Part shown: positions 11,375 to 24,499 of the stretch, piece by piece
How positions within the stretch are numbered: the first letter of the stretch is position 1
Layout: every line of letters starts with the position of its first letter
NCBI GenBank assembly: GCA_950295325.1
Contig: OX485807.1
Coordinates: forward strand, 51,364,440 to 51,428,439
DNA length: 64,000 nt
Reading direction: 5' to 3'
Source of the DNA: Polytrichum commune
Taxonomy: Eukaryota > Streptophyta > Polytrichopsida > Polytrichales > Polytrichaceae
The notes under the pieces: model-generated
Told to the model about the DNA's origin: nothing
The model's database searches: none
Seen by the model: the letters and a program-made list of their open reading frames with translations, nothing else
Position numbers and translations under genes: made by a program

Positions 11375-12251
11375 GTTTCAACTTTTCTGCCTAAATCGTT
11401 GCAAAGCTCCATAAAATTTCTTCAAGGTACAACCTGCAAACTTTGAGAAAATTCCTATTTGCACCTCCAGTGCACATGTTTAGGGGATTCTGCAATTGTG
11501 ATAATCCTCTCTCAAAAGTCACTCGTCATTGAACCTCAATGATATCTTTGCTAGTGCAACATGTAAGCCGGGTCAAAATTCTTTCCACCATTTTCTATTG
11601 CATCACAATAGATGCGGATGCCAGTGGGCACAAAACTTGAGTTCGTTGTTTTCATCTTCAATTATGGCCTTCCAACACTATTACCCATGTCAAATATTAG
11701 CACGATAGCAGCCGTTGATGGACATTATGTCCTGGTTTAAACCATATGATGGTTTCTTCTGTCTGGCATCTGTTGCAGTCATTGTATGACTCCTCTGTTT
11801 CTAACTTATTGACCGCAGTGAGCCACTGAAGTCATTTGACATCTTATCACTTAGTATGCTACACTACTCATCATATCATCCTTGTAGTTCATGGAGACAT
11901 TTATGGTAACAGATTGTTTGTTGGAAAAACCCTCATTGGATAGTCTTTCATTGCAGTTAGGGGGCTGAGAGGTGAAGTATTCAACTTATTAATGCACACA
12001 TGCTGGAATTCAGAAGTTTAGTCTTTGTGCAACAGAAGAGTTATTCTTGGAGGTCTATGGTTGTGAAGCGACGTGGATGCAATTGCATGTTTTATAATTC
12101 AAAGTCTATCAATTTGAAGAGCAACTCAGAAGGAGCATATCTAGGGTAGTTATGGAAGGTGTAGAAAAGTCAAATTGACGCATATCCACCTCAGCAAGTT
12201 CCTCTTCCAGCTGTATTTGACTTGACAAACAAGGGACCATAGTTACTATAT

Positions 12252-12346
12252 GCAATCTGGTGTAAATACTTGGGTTTAGGGTCCTCCTCGCGTGCCACAG
12301 CTTGGTGTAAATACTCTCCCGAGTCCTCCTCGCGTGCCACAGCTCC
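12252..12346 (+). repeat. Two-copy tandem repeat, period about 50 bp
   Basis: GTGTAAATACT followed by a GTCCTCCTCGCGTGCCACAGCT block occurs twice in tandem (12252 and 12303). Confidence 0.7.
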
Positions 12347-13671
12347 AGAGCAATACAAACGGGCCTTGTAGACCACACCAAAGTGAAGCCACTGTTGCCC
12401 TTCAATCTTTTCCCTCAAGTACGCATGCTTTCACCTTCGGATTCACCCTTAGCCTCCACGTTGATCCTCACATGCTCTCGGTGTGTGTGCTCAATTGGTG
12501 GTTGAAGCTCCTGCAATGAGAACACAAATGTGGGTTGTGGTAGCGTATATAGTAGAGACCAACGGATGAGTTTAAGTAGGTGTACCGGATGAAGGGTTAG
12601 GGTTTACTTACACACACTGTATTACTCCTTTCCATTTCTTAACCTCTCCATGCTCTTCTTGTTTTCGGAGTGCATGTGTATTCCTGGCTAAGGGCGATTG
12701 TGCTGTGACGGTAAGTCGTCTACTCTCTGTGGAAATCCCTTCCTCTTCGACACTTGAATGGTTGCAGGGTTGCACTCGCAAACCCTGATCGTCTACCATA
12801 GCCATCCACCGTGAATCTTGAAGTGTTTGAGTTTTGAATCTGTAAGAGTAACAATGTCTGATCGCATATGGGAGGCCTTTTGGTGGTAGTTGAGACCGAG
12901 ACCGGATCTTCTTTGAAGAAGCAGGAGAGGAGATGATGGCTGAATCTCTTTCTGTAAGGGTTTGATTCGAAATGTAGCTCTTTAAATGAAACTCTGTATT
13001 GAGTTCTTGGTTTCAAGTTCCAAGAAAACCCGCTTCTGTGTTCCGGGCTTGACAAAAAAGAAGTTGTTGATGTTGAGGTTTACTCACGTTTTGTGTTGCA
13101 AAAGTTGAATGGCAAGATCTGACAAATGTCTTGGAGCCAACTGGCCAGGGTTTAGCAGTGTTCATCATCATTTTGATGAATCCATCACTCTTTTCTGGTG
13201 CCTTGGATCTTTCTGAGTCAATCATCTCATTAAATAATGTGATGTGTTTGCAGTGATAATGAGAAGCAAGGATTTCTCAAACTTATTGGCCGCTACTTGA
13301 GGTGCCTACCAATCTCTCTATGCATCATTCCCTATTCAGACCAAGGAATTTCTATGAATTTAATTGTTTGCTCTCTACAATGAGTTCAAGTGCATGTAAT
13401 CCCTCTTTATACGTATTGGAGTGTACAGCCGGTTACATCGGAGTGGTAGGTGATGGATTTATTGGACCTACTGTATTCTCAGAGTAATAATGAACCTTGC
13501 ACTGATTTGGTGTTTATTGCAAAATTTAATAGCAGTCTCTGGTTGGGTTGCAGTAGCGTTGCCATATTTGATGAAATATTGTGCGCACGTCATTCATGTA
13601 ACTGAAGTATTGATAGTTTGACCTGTGACACGTCGTTATTTATCTTTGATACCTTACTACGGTCTTGACAG

Positions 13672-13763
13672 TGGAACAAGTGACACCATCCAATGGGAGA
13701 AGCTCAAGCCTCCTACCGATGAGGTTGTAGTTCCTTACGACAATTTGGGTGAATTTTCAGACG
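13672..13763 (+). CDS. Candidate internal exon, unknown product
   Basis: An open frame between a plausible acceptor (TCTTGACAG) and donor (GACG|GTAATA). The encoded peptide is strongly coding-like (DTIQWEKLKPPTDEVVVPYD). It lies on the same strand as the candidate exons at 10701 and 15341 and could belong to one gene. The family is not recognised and connectivity is unproven. Confidence 0.3.
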
Positions 13764-15340
13764 GTAATAACCTTGACTACCTTGCAACAAATCTAATTTT
13801 GAATACGACCTTATGTTCTTGGAAAATTATGAAATCGATAAATTCCTACGTGAAGTTTCTTCTCTTAGTTCATTCCAACCACGGAAGTCCAGGTTCTATT
13901 TGATTTCCAATGCTGACATTTGACAATCAGCCCCACCGTGAAGATTTGGTAGTCTCGTAGTTTGGAAAATCAGTCTGGTTGTTCAAATGGCCTTTTGGGT
14001 TTATAGCCATAAACTCTCGCAATATTGTAGATTCAGCATTCGATATGCTGTTGTTGTTTATACATTGTAATTTGTCGATGTCTTAAAAAACTTTTATGGT
14101 ATATGTGTTTCCATTTCATATTTAAATGCATTGAATAGGCTATTGGAGGGTTGTTTCTAACCAACTCGTTGACCTTGGTCAATGCAGAGCAAACCAAAGT
14201 TATGATAGTAAATGATAGTAACCAAATGTCAGAGACGTCACTACACTCAAATCTCTTCCATGTCAAGATGCACATGCACATCTGTTTCTGCTTCCCAGAA
14301 CTTGCAGATTTGTATGCACATGCACTAGTATCTATCCACCTCAATACATATGGCAAGACCTGAAATGTAAATGAACAGAAAGATCAAATTATATTGAAAT
14401 GCATACTCGGTGCAGTTCCTGGTCATAAGGTATGTAAGGATAAAAAAGTTGGAACATGGAGTCAAGGTGTGTATCGGAGTTCTTATTGCAATATCGTCAA
14501 TTTTTGGTTGTATATGTGGTTGCAGGAAATTTTTGGTGGATTGAGGTGTTTAGGTCAGGATCAGGTGCTTTCCCAGGTATGGATATCTCTTCTTATAAGT
14601 CTTCTCATATGATTGCATGATAATTGTAAGTAAGGAAATTGTGAATATGAATATTAATACGCCACACCTGCAGACTGATGTGCACATCTGTGAGCATACT
14701 TTCAATTCATGCTATGCAAAAGATCCTGAAGTCGTCAGTGACAACGCTGCGTTAATACATTGCTACCCCAAAGAGTTTTCTTTTGACGTGTCCAAGTGTT
14801 CTATTACACGCTGTCACTGCAGTCTAAATCTCTGTGGAGGAATGCTGTTTTTGCTAGGTTTTTAGACCACAACCCAAAGTCTTAACTCTTTTAGGAGCTG
14901 ATTGCAATCATCACCCACAAAGTTTGATGTATTTTGTCTTTTCAAAGAAATGCCTGCTCCTTTGCTATCTAAATATGTAACAGTCAGTAGGCAATCCTTT
15001 CAAGTATTTTGTGTCTTTGCAGTTCCAAAGAGTCTTTTTTCTTGTTGGTTAAGTTGTTCTATTTCTTGTGGTTTACTTACAACCCATGCTTCTAAAGGAG
15101 TTATGTTTCTGGCCTATCAAATTATAGCATTCTCAAGTGGATCATTGATACTGGAGACTCTTGTAGTGCATCATTGCCTTGATGTTGTTGGCGAGCCCTA
15201 AATTTGCTTGGATCAGTCACCAACTTACACAACAGATCTCATTGAACTAGAAATTTCTTAGAGCCCTCTGATATATTTCTTTCCAATTTCTGTTTTATTT
15301 TTTGTAGATCAAACTGTTTGAACATCAAATGGTGGCGACT

Positions 15341-15495
15341 TGCATTTTGAGACGACTTTGACAAAAGGGATAACAGAAACTTCAATGTTGTTGGCAGGCC
15401 TAGCAGCGTACTTTTTCTGTGCTCGAGGCTGGCGTGTTGCTGAATCTCTGGAATATGGCATCGTTGGCTTGAATGAGGGCCTTGTTTCAAGCGAG
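15341..15495 (+). CDS. Candidate internal exon, membrane-span peptide
   Basis: Open frame ending at a donor-like GAG|GTATTG. It encodes a short hydrophobic segment (TSMLLAGLAAYFFCARGW) followed by an amphipathic stretch. No stop interrupts the 50 codons after the last in-frame TGA. The acceptor is uncertain. Possibly part of the same unknown plus-strand gene as 13672-13763. Confidence 0.3.
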
Positions 15496-15833
15496 GTATT
15501 GAAGTCCGCATTTGTATCCAATATATGACTCTTCTACTTCATGAGCAATTTCAAAGTTCCATTGTATTTGCTCACGTATTTTCCGTCATCAGAACTATAC
15601 AAGTATCTACATACACAATAGCTGGTATTATGAGGAAAATGGCCATGGGCATGATTTGGGTTAGGTGATCATCTCGCACTAAATCAATTGCGTGTTTCAA
15701 TTCCTAGATTGAGAACTTTGGGTGCAGGGAAAAAAGTGTCCGTTTAAGGCCGCCTACCTTCTATCCAAATCTTTACTCATGTGTGAGTTGGTCGTAATGC
15801 AATGGATACTCTACAGGTGGCTCCATTTGGAGG

Positions 15834-15932
15834 CAGCCCGTGTAGCTGCCCGGCCCAATCTGGGCCGTCGATGGGCCCGGGGCGCCTCCATGGCCCAGAT
15901 TGAATTTGCGCCTGGGGCCATGGAGCGCCCCA
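15834..15932 (+). repeat. G/C-rich dispersed repeat, copy 1
   Basis: Matches 35988-36098 in inverted orientation, about 85 percent by eye, sharing GGCGCCTCCATGGCCCAGAT and GGCCATGGAGCGCCCCA. Very G/C-rich compared with its surroundings. It lies about 450 bases before the NLR1 start codon. Confidence 0.75.
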
Positions 15933-16377
15933 CCTGAACATGTAGCAACCCTAAACCACATAATATTCTCCCTTATACCGTATCTTATTATTAACCTCTC
16001 AATGCCCAAGGAGCTAAAAGGTGCTTGCGAGCAATCTATAGTTTCCAATCGTCCTGCCATATGACATGTTCCACCTGGGCTTACCTCACCTTCCTCGCAC
16101 ATGCTGTTGAATTTTGTGTCTGGATCGAGGTGAGTCGATTCCAAAGTCTAGGGCGTGTCAAGCTCTATCCCGAATTTCCTAAACCCTTCCGATCTTGCAA
16201 CCTCACAACCGGTGAGAAGTGTAAACTGTGAGCCATTCGCTTTTTGATCGTGATATCTTTGAAGCTGGCGAGCTGAATTCACATGCTTCCATAACTGTTT
16301 ATGAGTTTGTGGTGTCGTTCATCTCTTGCTCCTTGCAGCCGGTGTGGTAGTCAATTGAAGAGTGCTCGTGATGCGGA

Positions 16378-19300
16378 ATGATGGCAACCAGGTACGTAGT
16401 GATCATCCCACGCTTGCCAGTTGAGTTTTGAACCTTGTTATGTGCATTTACTGTTCTTTGATGTTAAGAGGAACAGAGCCTCTACGATGGTGGTTTACGT
16501 GATGAAACTGATGGTGCAGGGCGGACCAAGTGGCGGAACCTAAACACACAGTTTTTTTGAGTCACAATAGTGCTCAGAAGGACTTTGTTGAGCAGCTTTG
16601 CGTCGATCTTGAGAGGGTGTCGTACAACCCCTTCTTTGATAAAAGGCCTGCGAGCTTGGAAAAGGGTGCCCCTTTTCCAGGCCCTCTTTTTGATGCCATT
16701 CGAAAATGTCGGCTGTTTGTTGTTGTGCTGTCCGAAGACTTTTTTACTAGCACAAAATGGCCAATGATGGAGCTCGTTGCAGCTGTAGCAGCCCAGAGTG
16801 AAAACCCCAACCTCAAGTTACTCCCTCTCTTTTTCAAAATTTCTGTTCCAGAATTCAAGGCGGAGGAGAGGCGTGCCAATTGGTTTGAACGTTGGACGGA
16901 TTGGGCGTCTGAGACTTCGAGAATCGATGTAACGAAGTGGAAAGAAGCTTTGAAGGTGGTGGAGGTGTGGAATGGCATCCCATTTACGGCGGGCATGGGG
17001 GAAGTCGCGTACAGGAAGCTCATTGTTGAAACTGTTTGCAGAATTTGCCCGAACAGCATGTTTGATGTTTCTCGTGTCGTCGGGAGGGAAAGATTCCGTC
17101 AGGTAGTTATGCATCTTTTGCGCATGCTAGACTCCTCTTACATTGAAGTGACACATCGCAAGTATACATCATCCTGTCCTAGCAAAAATAGGATGTTGTC
17201 TGGAATAAGCTAAACTTGTGGCTTTTTGTTTTTCCTACCTCAAGGTTTGGTCTTTTCTCTCCTGGTTTCCTTGTGTCAAAAGTCACATGTTAGGGCACAT
17301 ATTATTCAACAATTTTCTTGAGTCTTTCTGTTGCCTCTAGAGATGTAGCAGAAACTCAAGGGAAGGATCTACTCTGTGGAACTGATATGGTCAGGCAGTG
17401 GGGATGTCATGCATGGAAGGTGGCTCCTTCCCAAGCAGATAGATTAATCTGGATAGTCCTTGGTGAAAGTGCTCGCCACCATTTGGCTCTTGCGGCATAT
17501 GTGATTTGTTTTCTATTTCATTGTAGTAGTTTGAATGTTTCTTTTTTATTAGCATTGTATTGAGAAAGTCACTTTTAGAAGCTTTGGATGACTATCTCCC
17601 CTGATTCCTAGTCTATGGATTAACTGAACCGGTTACCATTATTTATAAAAGCTTTGAATATCTATCTCTCTTATTCTTATTATTGGAAACCTGTAAGTGT
17701 TATTTGAGCATCGATACTTACAAGGATAGCATGCTCTTATAAGCAACTTACGCTCTTGTCACTATTGAGAGAATAGCTTGAAATTGTCGGAAATGAACCA
17801 AGGATAGAATGAGGTACATTGCTTATTCCATGATGCATTTGGCAATCTGTGTTGTTCCATGCCTGGTTATGGTAGGAGATGGGAACCAAAGCATTGTGAG
17901 CATTCTACTAGAATTCCTTAGAATCTAAGACAAAAGTCATCGATCTGCCTAGTATCTTCTTGAAACCATGAGGAGCATCCAATCCTGGGACATAGCTGAC
18001 CGGTTGACAACATGTGGTCTCTGACAGATTGTTTCTGATAAGTTTGATGAACTTAAACGTGAAACCCAATGGGGCCTCAAAGCTCCTCATATTGGTTTGT
18101 TTGGCATGGGCGGTCTTGGGAAGACAACTTTATGTAAGGTCATGTGCAACCATTACTTTGCGGAATTTGGAGGAAATGTCATTCACATCGACCTGAACTT
18201 GAATACCATTGTGGACCATCAAAAAAGGGTGATTGCCAAATTAACCGGAGCAACTCAAACGATAATCGATCCCGATGAGGTGAGAAATGACTTGAGGTTT
18301 TATTAACAAAGCCACTCCTAGGGTAAGGAGGAATTTATGATTTTGAGCACCTTCTGATTTTTCTCCATAGATGCTGGTTTGTAAAGCAGGCATGGAATGC
18401 ATTATTGTTATCAACGATTGGATTACCGATGAAATACCTAATAGTGGGATTTGGGGATTGGGATGAATGAGAATCTTAAGTTGCAAAAGATGATATTTCT
18501 TATTTGTAAGGAAGGTTATGTGAAGATGACCCCATTTTCTTAGAGAGGCAAACTTGAAGTATGGTGTCAGATGAAGCACCACTAACAATGACCTCTTCAA
18601 ATTTTCTTAGGGACATCTGTGGCTGAAAAATGTCCTCTCCATGCACAAGGTTTTTCTTGCTCTGGACAATGTGACAGATGCCCCAGAAATTTTGGAGGAA
18701 GTGTTGTGGTATTTATCGGTCTCCTATGGCGTGCGAAGTATGATATTGGTAACCTCACGCAGTCTTGAAGTTCTTCTTTCTAAGCTCCGAATTGCAAAAA
18801 ACCATTGCTTGGAGGTCCCAGATCTAAATGAAACGGAGGCAATTTCTTTATTCCTTCGAGGAGATCCATCAAACAAGCATCTGGAATTTTCTTCTTATAG
18901 TGATGATGAGAAACTCCGAGTTGTGGAGGGTGTTCGGAAGGCGCTTTTCCCAAGGACATCAAGATTAGACGAGCAATATCACCCATTGGCACTGAAGACA
19001 CTTGCGTCTAGGTTGGGTAAACTCATCGATAAACCAGAGCAATGGCGGAAGACCCTAGCAAATTTGGATTTGAAATTTACCCCACACAAGGTTCACCCTA
19101 TCTTCTCAATCTTGGGATCCTCCTTTGAGATGTTACCAGAGGAAGAGAAACTCATCTTTATGGATGTAGCCCTTTTCAAGCCATCTTGTGCGATTGTCAA
19201 GGAGGATATTTGCAAATGGTTAAGCCTTGTGCACCGGTTGCCATACGAAGGCATTGAAGAACATGTGAGTTTTACCAATGAAGTTTGAAACAGAGGATTT

Positions 19301-22283
19301 GTGATTCAATTGATTTTGAGCATGACATGAAATGGATGGGCTTTGAATAGTGTATGTTTTTCTGGTTGTGCAGCTCAGCAGTTTAAGAACAAAGTCCCTC
19401 TTAGAAGCAGGTTTAGGTGAAGAGACAAAGGCCATAAATATGGACGAAGGTGCAAGCACATCTATTGGAGGCCTGCAAGAGATGGAAATGTACTCAGGTT
19501 CTGAGGTTGTGGTGCACGACTTGTATGTTGAGTTTGCAAAGCTGGAGTGTAAGAGGGGTTCTCTTGACGAGATTGAGTGTTTTGCTCATGAAGACTGCGA
19601 TGATGTCCCACGTCAAATGCAAGGATCTCCATCAAGAGGTCGATTTTGGCCTTTGAAGAGGATTGCCCTTATTCGCGGAAGGTTGCCGAGTCTGAGTGTA
19701 TGCAAGTTTGGTAAATATTACAAGAATGTGGCGGTGTTGAAGTTGGAATACCTTACAGCACTGAAGGACTTGAACATGGAGGGTATGATTTGTTTGGCCA
19801 GCGTCGACATTTTCCATTGCGATGAGCTCCATAACATACGTGGATTGGATAAACTAACGAGGTTGGTATGGTTACGAGTGGCAAGGTGTGAGAAGTTGGA
19901 AGTTCTTCCCAATTTGCAAAATCTACATTTTTTGAAGCATGTTGAGGTCCGAAATACAAGCCAAGAACTATGTCCAATCATCTCCAACTGCCCACAGTTG
20001 CATGAGCTAAGATTGAGCAGTCACTACGCTGTCAAAGATCTCTCCAAAATTCAAGCATTGCATGCCCTACGAAAGGTGATGATCGAGTGGTGTCCTAAAC
20101 TTTGTACACTGCCAATGCTCCAAGGATTTTCGCAGCTGCATGAGTTGTATGTATTGGACTGTCCTGAACTTGGTGGAGTGATGGAGATTGGGGGTCTGGT
20201 AGCTTTGAGAAAGCTACATTTAAGAGGGATCAACATAACAGAGTTGGGTGGTGTTGGCTTGATGAGAGACTTGTGCCATCTCATATGTGAGCATTGTCCC
20301 CTTCTACATAAGTTGTCTGACAAGATTGGTGCATTGACAAAATTAACGTTGTTAAGGTTATCAAAGTGTCCTAAACTTGATGGGGTGTTGGCAGTGGGAA
20401 GCCTACTAGCTCTTGAGAAGTTGCATTTGACGGACATTGCAATCACAGAGTTAAATGGGGTTGGCAAGTTGAGATGCTTGTGCGAACTTGTTTGGTGTAC
20501 AGATCCCATCCGAATCCCCAAATTGAGTTGTCAGCTGTCGGATGTGGGTGGATTGACAAAATTGACAAAATTGCGACAATTATGCATACTTGCCTATTGT
20601 AAGAGCTTCAGCTTTGTAGATTTTAGACCTTTGCAACGCATCAGGAACTTTCTACAAGGTGAGGTGCATTGCGACATTGGTGATGTGAATCATGTGATGG
20701 AAATTTTGACACAACAGGCTATGGTCGTTGTCGATGATACACAACAGGCTATGGTTGTTGGAGTTGACAGAAGAATGTTGTCTTTTCTGATGGTGCAAAG
20801 CGCATTGGATGTGGTTGAAGAAATTGAACTTGGCAATGACATCATTGTTAATGCCAATAAGATTCCACATGTGACTGTCAGGGACATGGAATTCCAAACA
20901 ATACTACGGTTCTTCTATGGAGTTAGTCTCGACCATGTGAATGAGTGCGTCGCAGGCATAGGAAGTCCCATGAGGATTGTTTCCTTTACAGAAAACATTT
21001 TCCAAGGCCCAAATAAACCTGACCTGAGTACAATGCATTTCAGGAACATTGCTGAATTGTATTTGGATGACCTTGAGATTGGGCATTTGCAACTCAGTGG
21101 GATGAAATGTTTGTCAAAATTATACATCCGTAGATGCAAGAGATTGGTGAGGCCAGTTACACTTGAGGCCATGATGGCATTGGAAGACGTCGAAATGGAA
21201 GAGTGTGAATATTTGGATGATAATTGTATTGCTCTTAGGATTCGAGATTGCGCACAGCTTCGGAAGGTCACAGTTATGGAATGCAACAAGCCGAGGACTA
21301 TAGTTGTTTCTAAATTTGGGAGTAGTCATGACTCTCAGAACCTGCCTATTGAAGACATCTCCAACGTTCAAGCGACAAGTCCTTGGGTGAGTATTGGGTG
21401 GTGTGACAATATCCTCGAAGTTGATTCTTATGGAAGGAAAATTGGGTTGTGGATCTTTCAGTCGGATATTATGGGCGTTGTTCTTGAACCTGAAAGGGGT
21501 GTGATGGAAATTATGACACGATATATTGATTCCATTGGCATTACAAATGATCCAAGCCAATTACGTTGTTGGACATGTGTAGTATTGCAAAGTACATCTA
21601 CTTTGCCAGAAGAAGATTTTATGAATAAATTCGATGCTATTCTAGGGGGGTCTTCTATTCCCAATATTACCATGAAATTTGCGAAGCAAGAATTTGAAAC
21701 AACACTATATTTCTTCTATGGAGTACTTTGTGAGCAAGTCCTGCAATTCCTCCCTGACAATTGGAGGCCCATAAGAGTTGTCTCCTTCACAGGGGACAAG
21801 TTTCAAATCCTAAACCAAGAGGATGTGAATTTGCAACTTGGCGGGATCACCACACTTTGCTTAAATGGCATGGAGTTTGACAATGTGCTCCAAAGATTAG
21901 AATGTGTAACTAGATTTTATATCTGGAATGTAACATCAAGACCCATCTACTTGAATATCATGATGGCATTGGAATACGTAAAGTTGGTGAATGTAGTATT
22001 CAAAGGGGGTGGCCCAGCACTATTGATTGAACATTGCCCACGACTTCGAGAGGTGGTACTTGAAAAATGCGTCAATGTGGTCTTCGTGTGGAATAGGGCC
22101 AGTGAGTGCCTGCAGAAGCTATTTATTAAAGATTGTCCAGATCTTCTTGACTTTTGTGATGATGACCCATGGGGATTTTACCCCAAGCTTGAAGTGCAAG
22201 TCATAAATTGTCCACTGTGGCATCGTTCTATTGAGCAAAGACGGAGATCTAGATCACTACTTTATAAATGGGAGGCGCTTTGA
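16378..22283 (+). CDS. NLR1: TIR-NBS-LRR immune receptor, five exons
   Basis: Intracellular pathogen sensor of the TIR-type NLR class. Exon model from open frames and GT-AG signals: 16378-16391, 16520-17102, 18028-18279, 18611-19264, 19374-22283, joining to about 1,470 codons. A 14-nt first exon (ATGATGGCAACCAG|GTACGT, acceptor GTGCAG) supplies the ATG; the TIR frame alone has none. The other three introns are phase 0. Domains: TIR about residues 14-165 (FLSHNSAQKDF, conserved Glu in KWPMMEL near 89), P-loop GMGGLGKTT (225-233), kinase-2 FLALDN (about 298-303), RNBS-B SMILVTSR (about 326), GLPL-type HPLAL (about 407), MHD-equivalent VHD (about 548), LRRs about 590-930, then a duplicated post-LRR module (about 940-1200 and 1210-1455). 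No stop or frameshift in the model. Intron 2 (925 bp) is the longest. LRR-like decay after the stop suggests the ancestral protein was longer. Confidence 0.85.
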
Positions 22284-22835
22284 TACCGCTCCCGCGCATT
22301 ATGGAAATGGATTTATTTTCAAGGCTGGATATAGTAACACGAAAGCATATCCAGCCACTCAAACTTCAAGCAATATTGTCATTGAAACGTGTGAAGCTGG
22401 CAGAGTGTAGTCTGCAAGGTATTGGCCTGCACACCAGAGAGATCGCAAATGCCTGCTGTCAAAATTTTGTTGTGTGTATTTCGTAGCGGAGACAGATATG
22501 ATGGCTTGAAGAAGTTGTTCGTTGAGGATTCTCTAAACATGCATCAAATGATTGAATGTTATTATAACCTTCCATATCTCCCCAGTCTTGAGGAATGACT
22601 ATGTCAAACCCTGTCCAAAAGTGAAGACAAATTTTGCTCACTCCCTTCAAGAACTAGAGGATCTACATTGGATAAAACTGCCTGGCCCTGACCTCATGTC
22701 GCATTCAGATAATGCTATGTCAAGATTGACAGAGGTTACCTTTTGCAATTGTTCTACAACGTCTTATGCTTCCAACATTGACCGAGTTTCCTGGTTAGAG
22801 GAGGTCGATATCCTGCAAGGTACCGCACAATTATG
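22284..22835 (+). pseudogene. Decayed third LRR module after NLR1
   Basis: Past the NLR1 stop, different frames continue to encode LRR-like sequence. At 22300-22480 the peptide has LSLKRVKLAECSLQG. At 22490-22600 a frame reads YDGLKKLFVEDSLN, resembling ECLQKLFIKDCPD in the NLR1 C-terminus. At 22640-22820 another reads LTEVTFCNCSTTS then WLEEVDILQ, followed by a donor-like AAG|GTACC. Several frameshifts separate the pieces. This looks like a third copy of the post-LRR module that NLR1 lost by a stop or frameshift near 22283, although rescue by unseen splicing is possible. Confidence 0.5.
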
Positions 22836-24499
22836 AGGAAGATTGAAGGGTTGGAAGGACTAGATTCCTCCATCTCTTAAATTTTAAGAAAAGAAAGGTC
22901 AATGAATGACAGTATTCAGACTGTTATGAGGAGGTAAAGGCCAGCCCATGTCTCCATCCAGTGCACCCCAGCAAGGATCTGACAAAGGTATGGAGTTCAT
23001 TAATCACCCTTGCAGGATTCTAGGCAACCTTGTAAGGTTTCTAATAGGGTGCAACTTGGCAAATCAATATGAAACTCCTTGTGTTAGAGTGCATTTCAAA
23101 ATCCTCACAAGAGTCAATTTGGTTGTGATATTTACAGTTGGGGCTCTGAGCATAGTTCTATGCAGTCTTTGCCTTCAGGAAGGCCAATCCAACAGATGAA
23201 ATTAAGCTGGACATTGTTTCTCAACTTGTTGTCAATTATTACAATCTAGGTCGTGTTTCTCTTTTGTTGTAAAGAATCCCATGAGTTTTGCGGACAAGGA
23301 GCTAACATGAACTTGACATGATGTAGTGACTATTGGACCAAACTGGTTTCGGAAGCTCTTATTGTGCATGGATGTTGAAGATGTCAAATTGGCTCTAATA
23401 GATGCAATTGTGCCCAACAACCAATGCAACAGCTCTATCTCTGGAGAATGTAGCCCATGCCTCCCTCGTCATCGTGTTCAACCAGGAGCAAATAAAATGG
23501 TGGATAGGTTGTTGTTTCCGCCCCCAACGCTACTTGGTGAGTTATCTAATCTTGGATATCATGGTTCTCTCACCTTGGCTGTGTCAAGCACTTGTTGTCC
23601 GTGTCTGCTGCTCAATCTTGATATAATTTCCGAAGTTGCGGAGGGTGCTATGGTGCTATTCAAATTAGCTTTGATGAAGTTATATTTCGGACTAATGAAC
23701 CTGATGCTAATTCCCAAATTGGGGAATGCTTGGGAAACAATCAAGAACATTCGAACAATTCCCTTTTGTTTTGTGGCGCTCTTCATGTTGGTGATGCACT
23801 CATGTGTGGGTCTGCTTGCACTGTCAGTTGGCAAACTGGAATCACCAACGCAGACAAGTTTTGATGGTTCGCACTTTGTCAGTTTCTATCCTCTGTTTAT
23901 GTTGACCTACTTTGGCTCAACAAAAGTGATCCATATCTCATCCAAACATGAAGCAACCTTTAACTATTGTTAAAGTTGAATTTGGAAAACTTTGTCTATT
24001 TCTTTCCGCATTTTGCTTATACCCACATCATCATCTCACTGGCACATGTTGGTCAAACCACATATTTTGGTAGTCTACAATTGGGACGTGATTTTGCCGT
24101 TACATGAAGAAAATGTTATCTACAGGACAAGTTGAAGAAAGATGGAGGGCGAGTCCCAACCCTTCAATATGTCAAGCTGCAGAGCCCAATCGGAGAAAAC
24201 CAAACCTCGCTCCTTGGTTCTTCCCTTAAACCCCTTCGAGAAGGTTATTCATGGAGACATTGGGCACTGATCTCACAGCCCAAGAAGATTCTGGTTAGTC
24301 GCCAGTGAATTAGTTTGATGAGTATTGTGGAAGGAGGCGTCACTACGGATCCGACGGCAATGAAGAGAACAGAGGAGATCATGGTTTTCAGAAAAGTTGG
24401 GTCCAATGTTAAGATCATGGGCACCTATGGGAAGTGGCCACAAAATTTGATGATTAGGTTCAGACTCTACAGGATAGAATCATGTGAATCTTGAAATGC
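22836..24499 (+). other. NLR1 downstream region with coding-like debris and a diverged repeat
   Basis: The frame 23326-23973 (215 codons) has hydrophobic stretches but no recognised domain, and its 5' part overlaps a repeat. The segment 23080-23420 aligns with 24500-24850 (shared CTGAGCATAGT, CCTTTGTTGTA/CTTTTGTTGTA, GGATGTTGAAGATGTCAA). Around 24123-24300 a frame encodes KKDGGRVPTLQYVKLQSP and looks coding, perhaps a leftover exon. No gene could be assembled. Confidence 0.35.

Noticed and set aside
16574-17114. Open minus-strand frames of 161 and 98 codons opposite the NLR1 TIR exon
   Set aside because: They mirror a well-supported TIR coding exon, contain no domain and have no splice context.
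20051-21673. Several long minus-strand frames opposite the NLR1 LRR exon
   Set aside because: Shadows of LRR codons on the other strand. The plus-strand frame is continuous for 970 codons and matches NLR structure.
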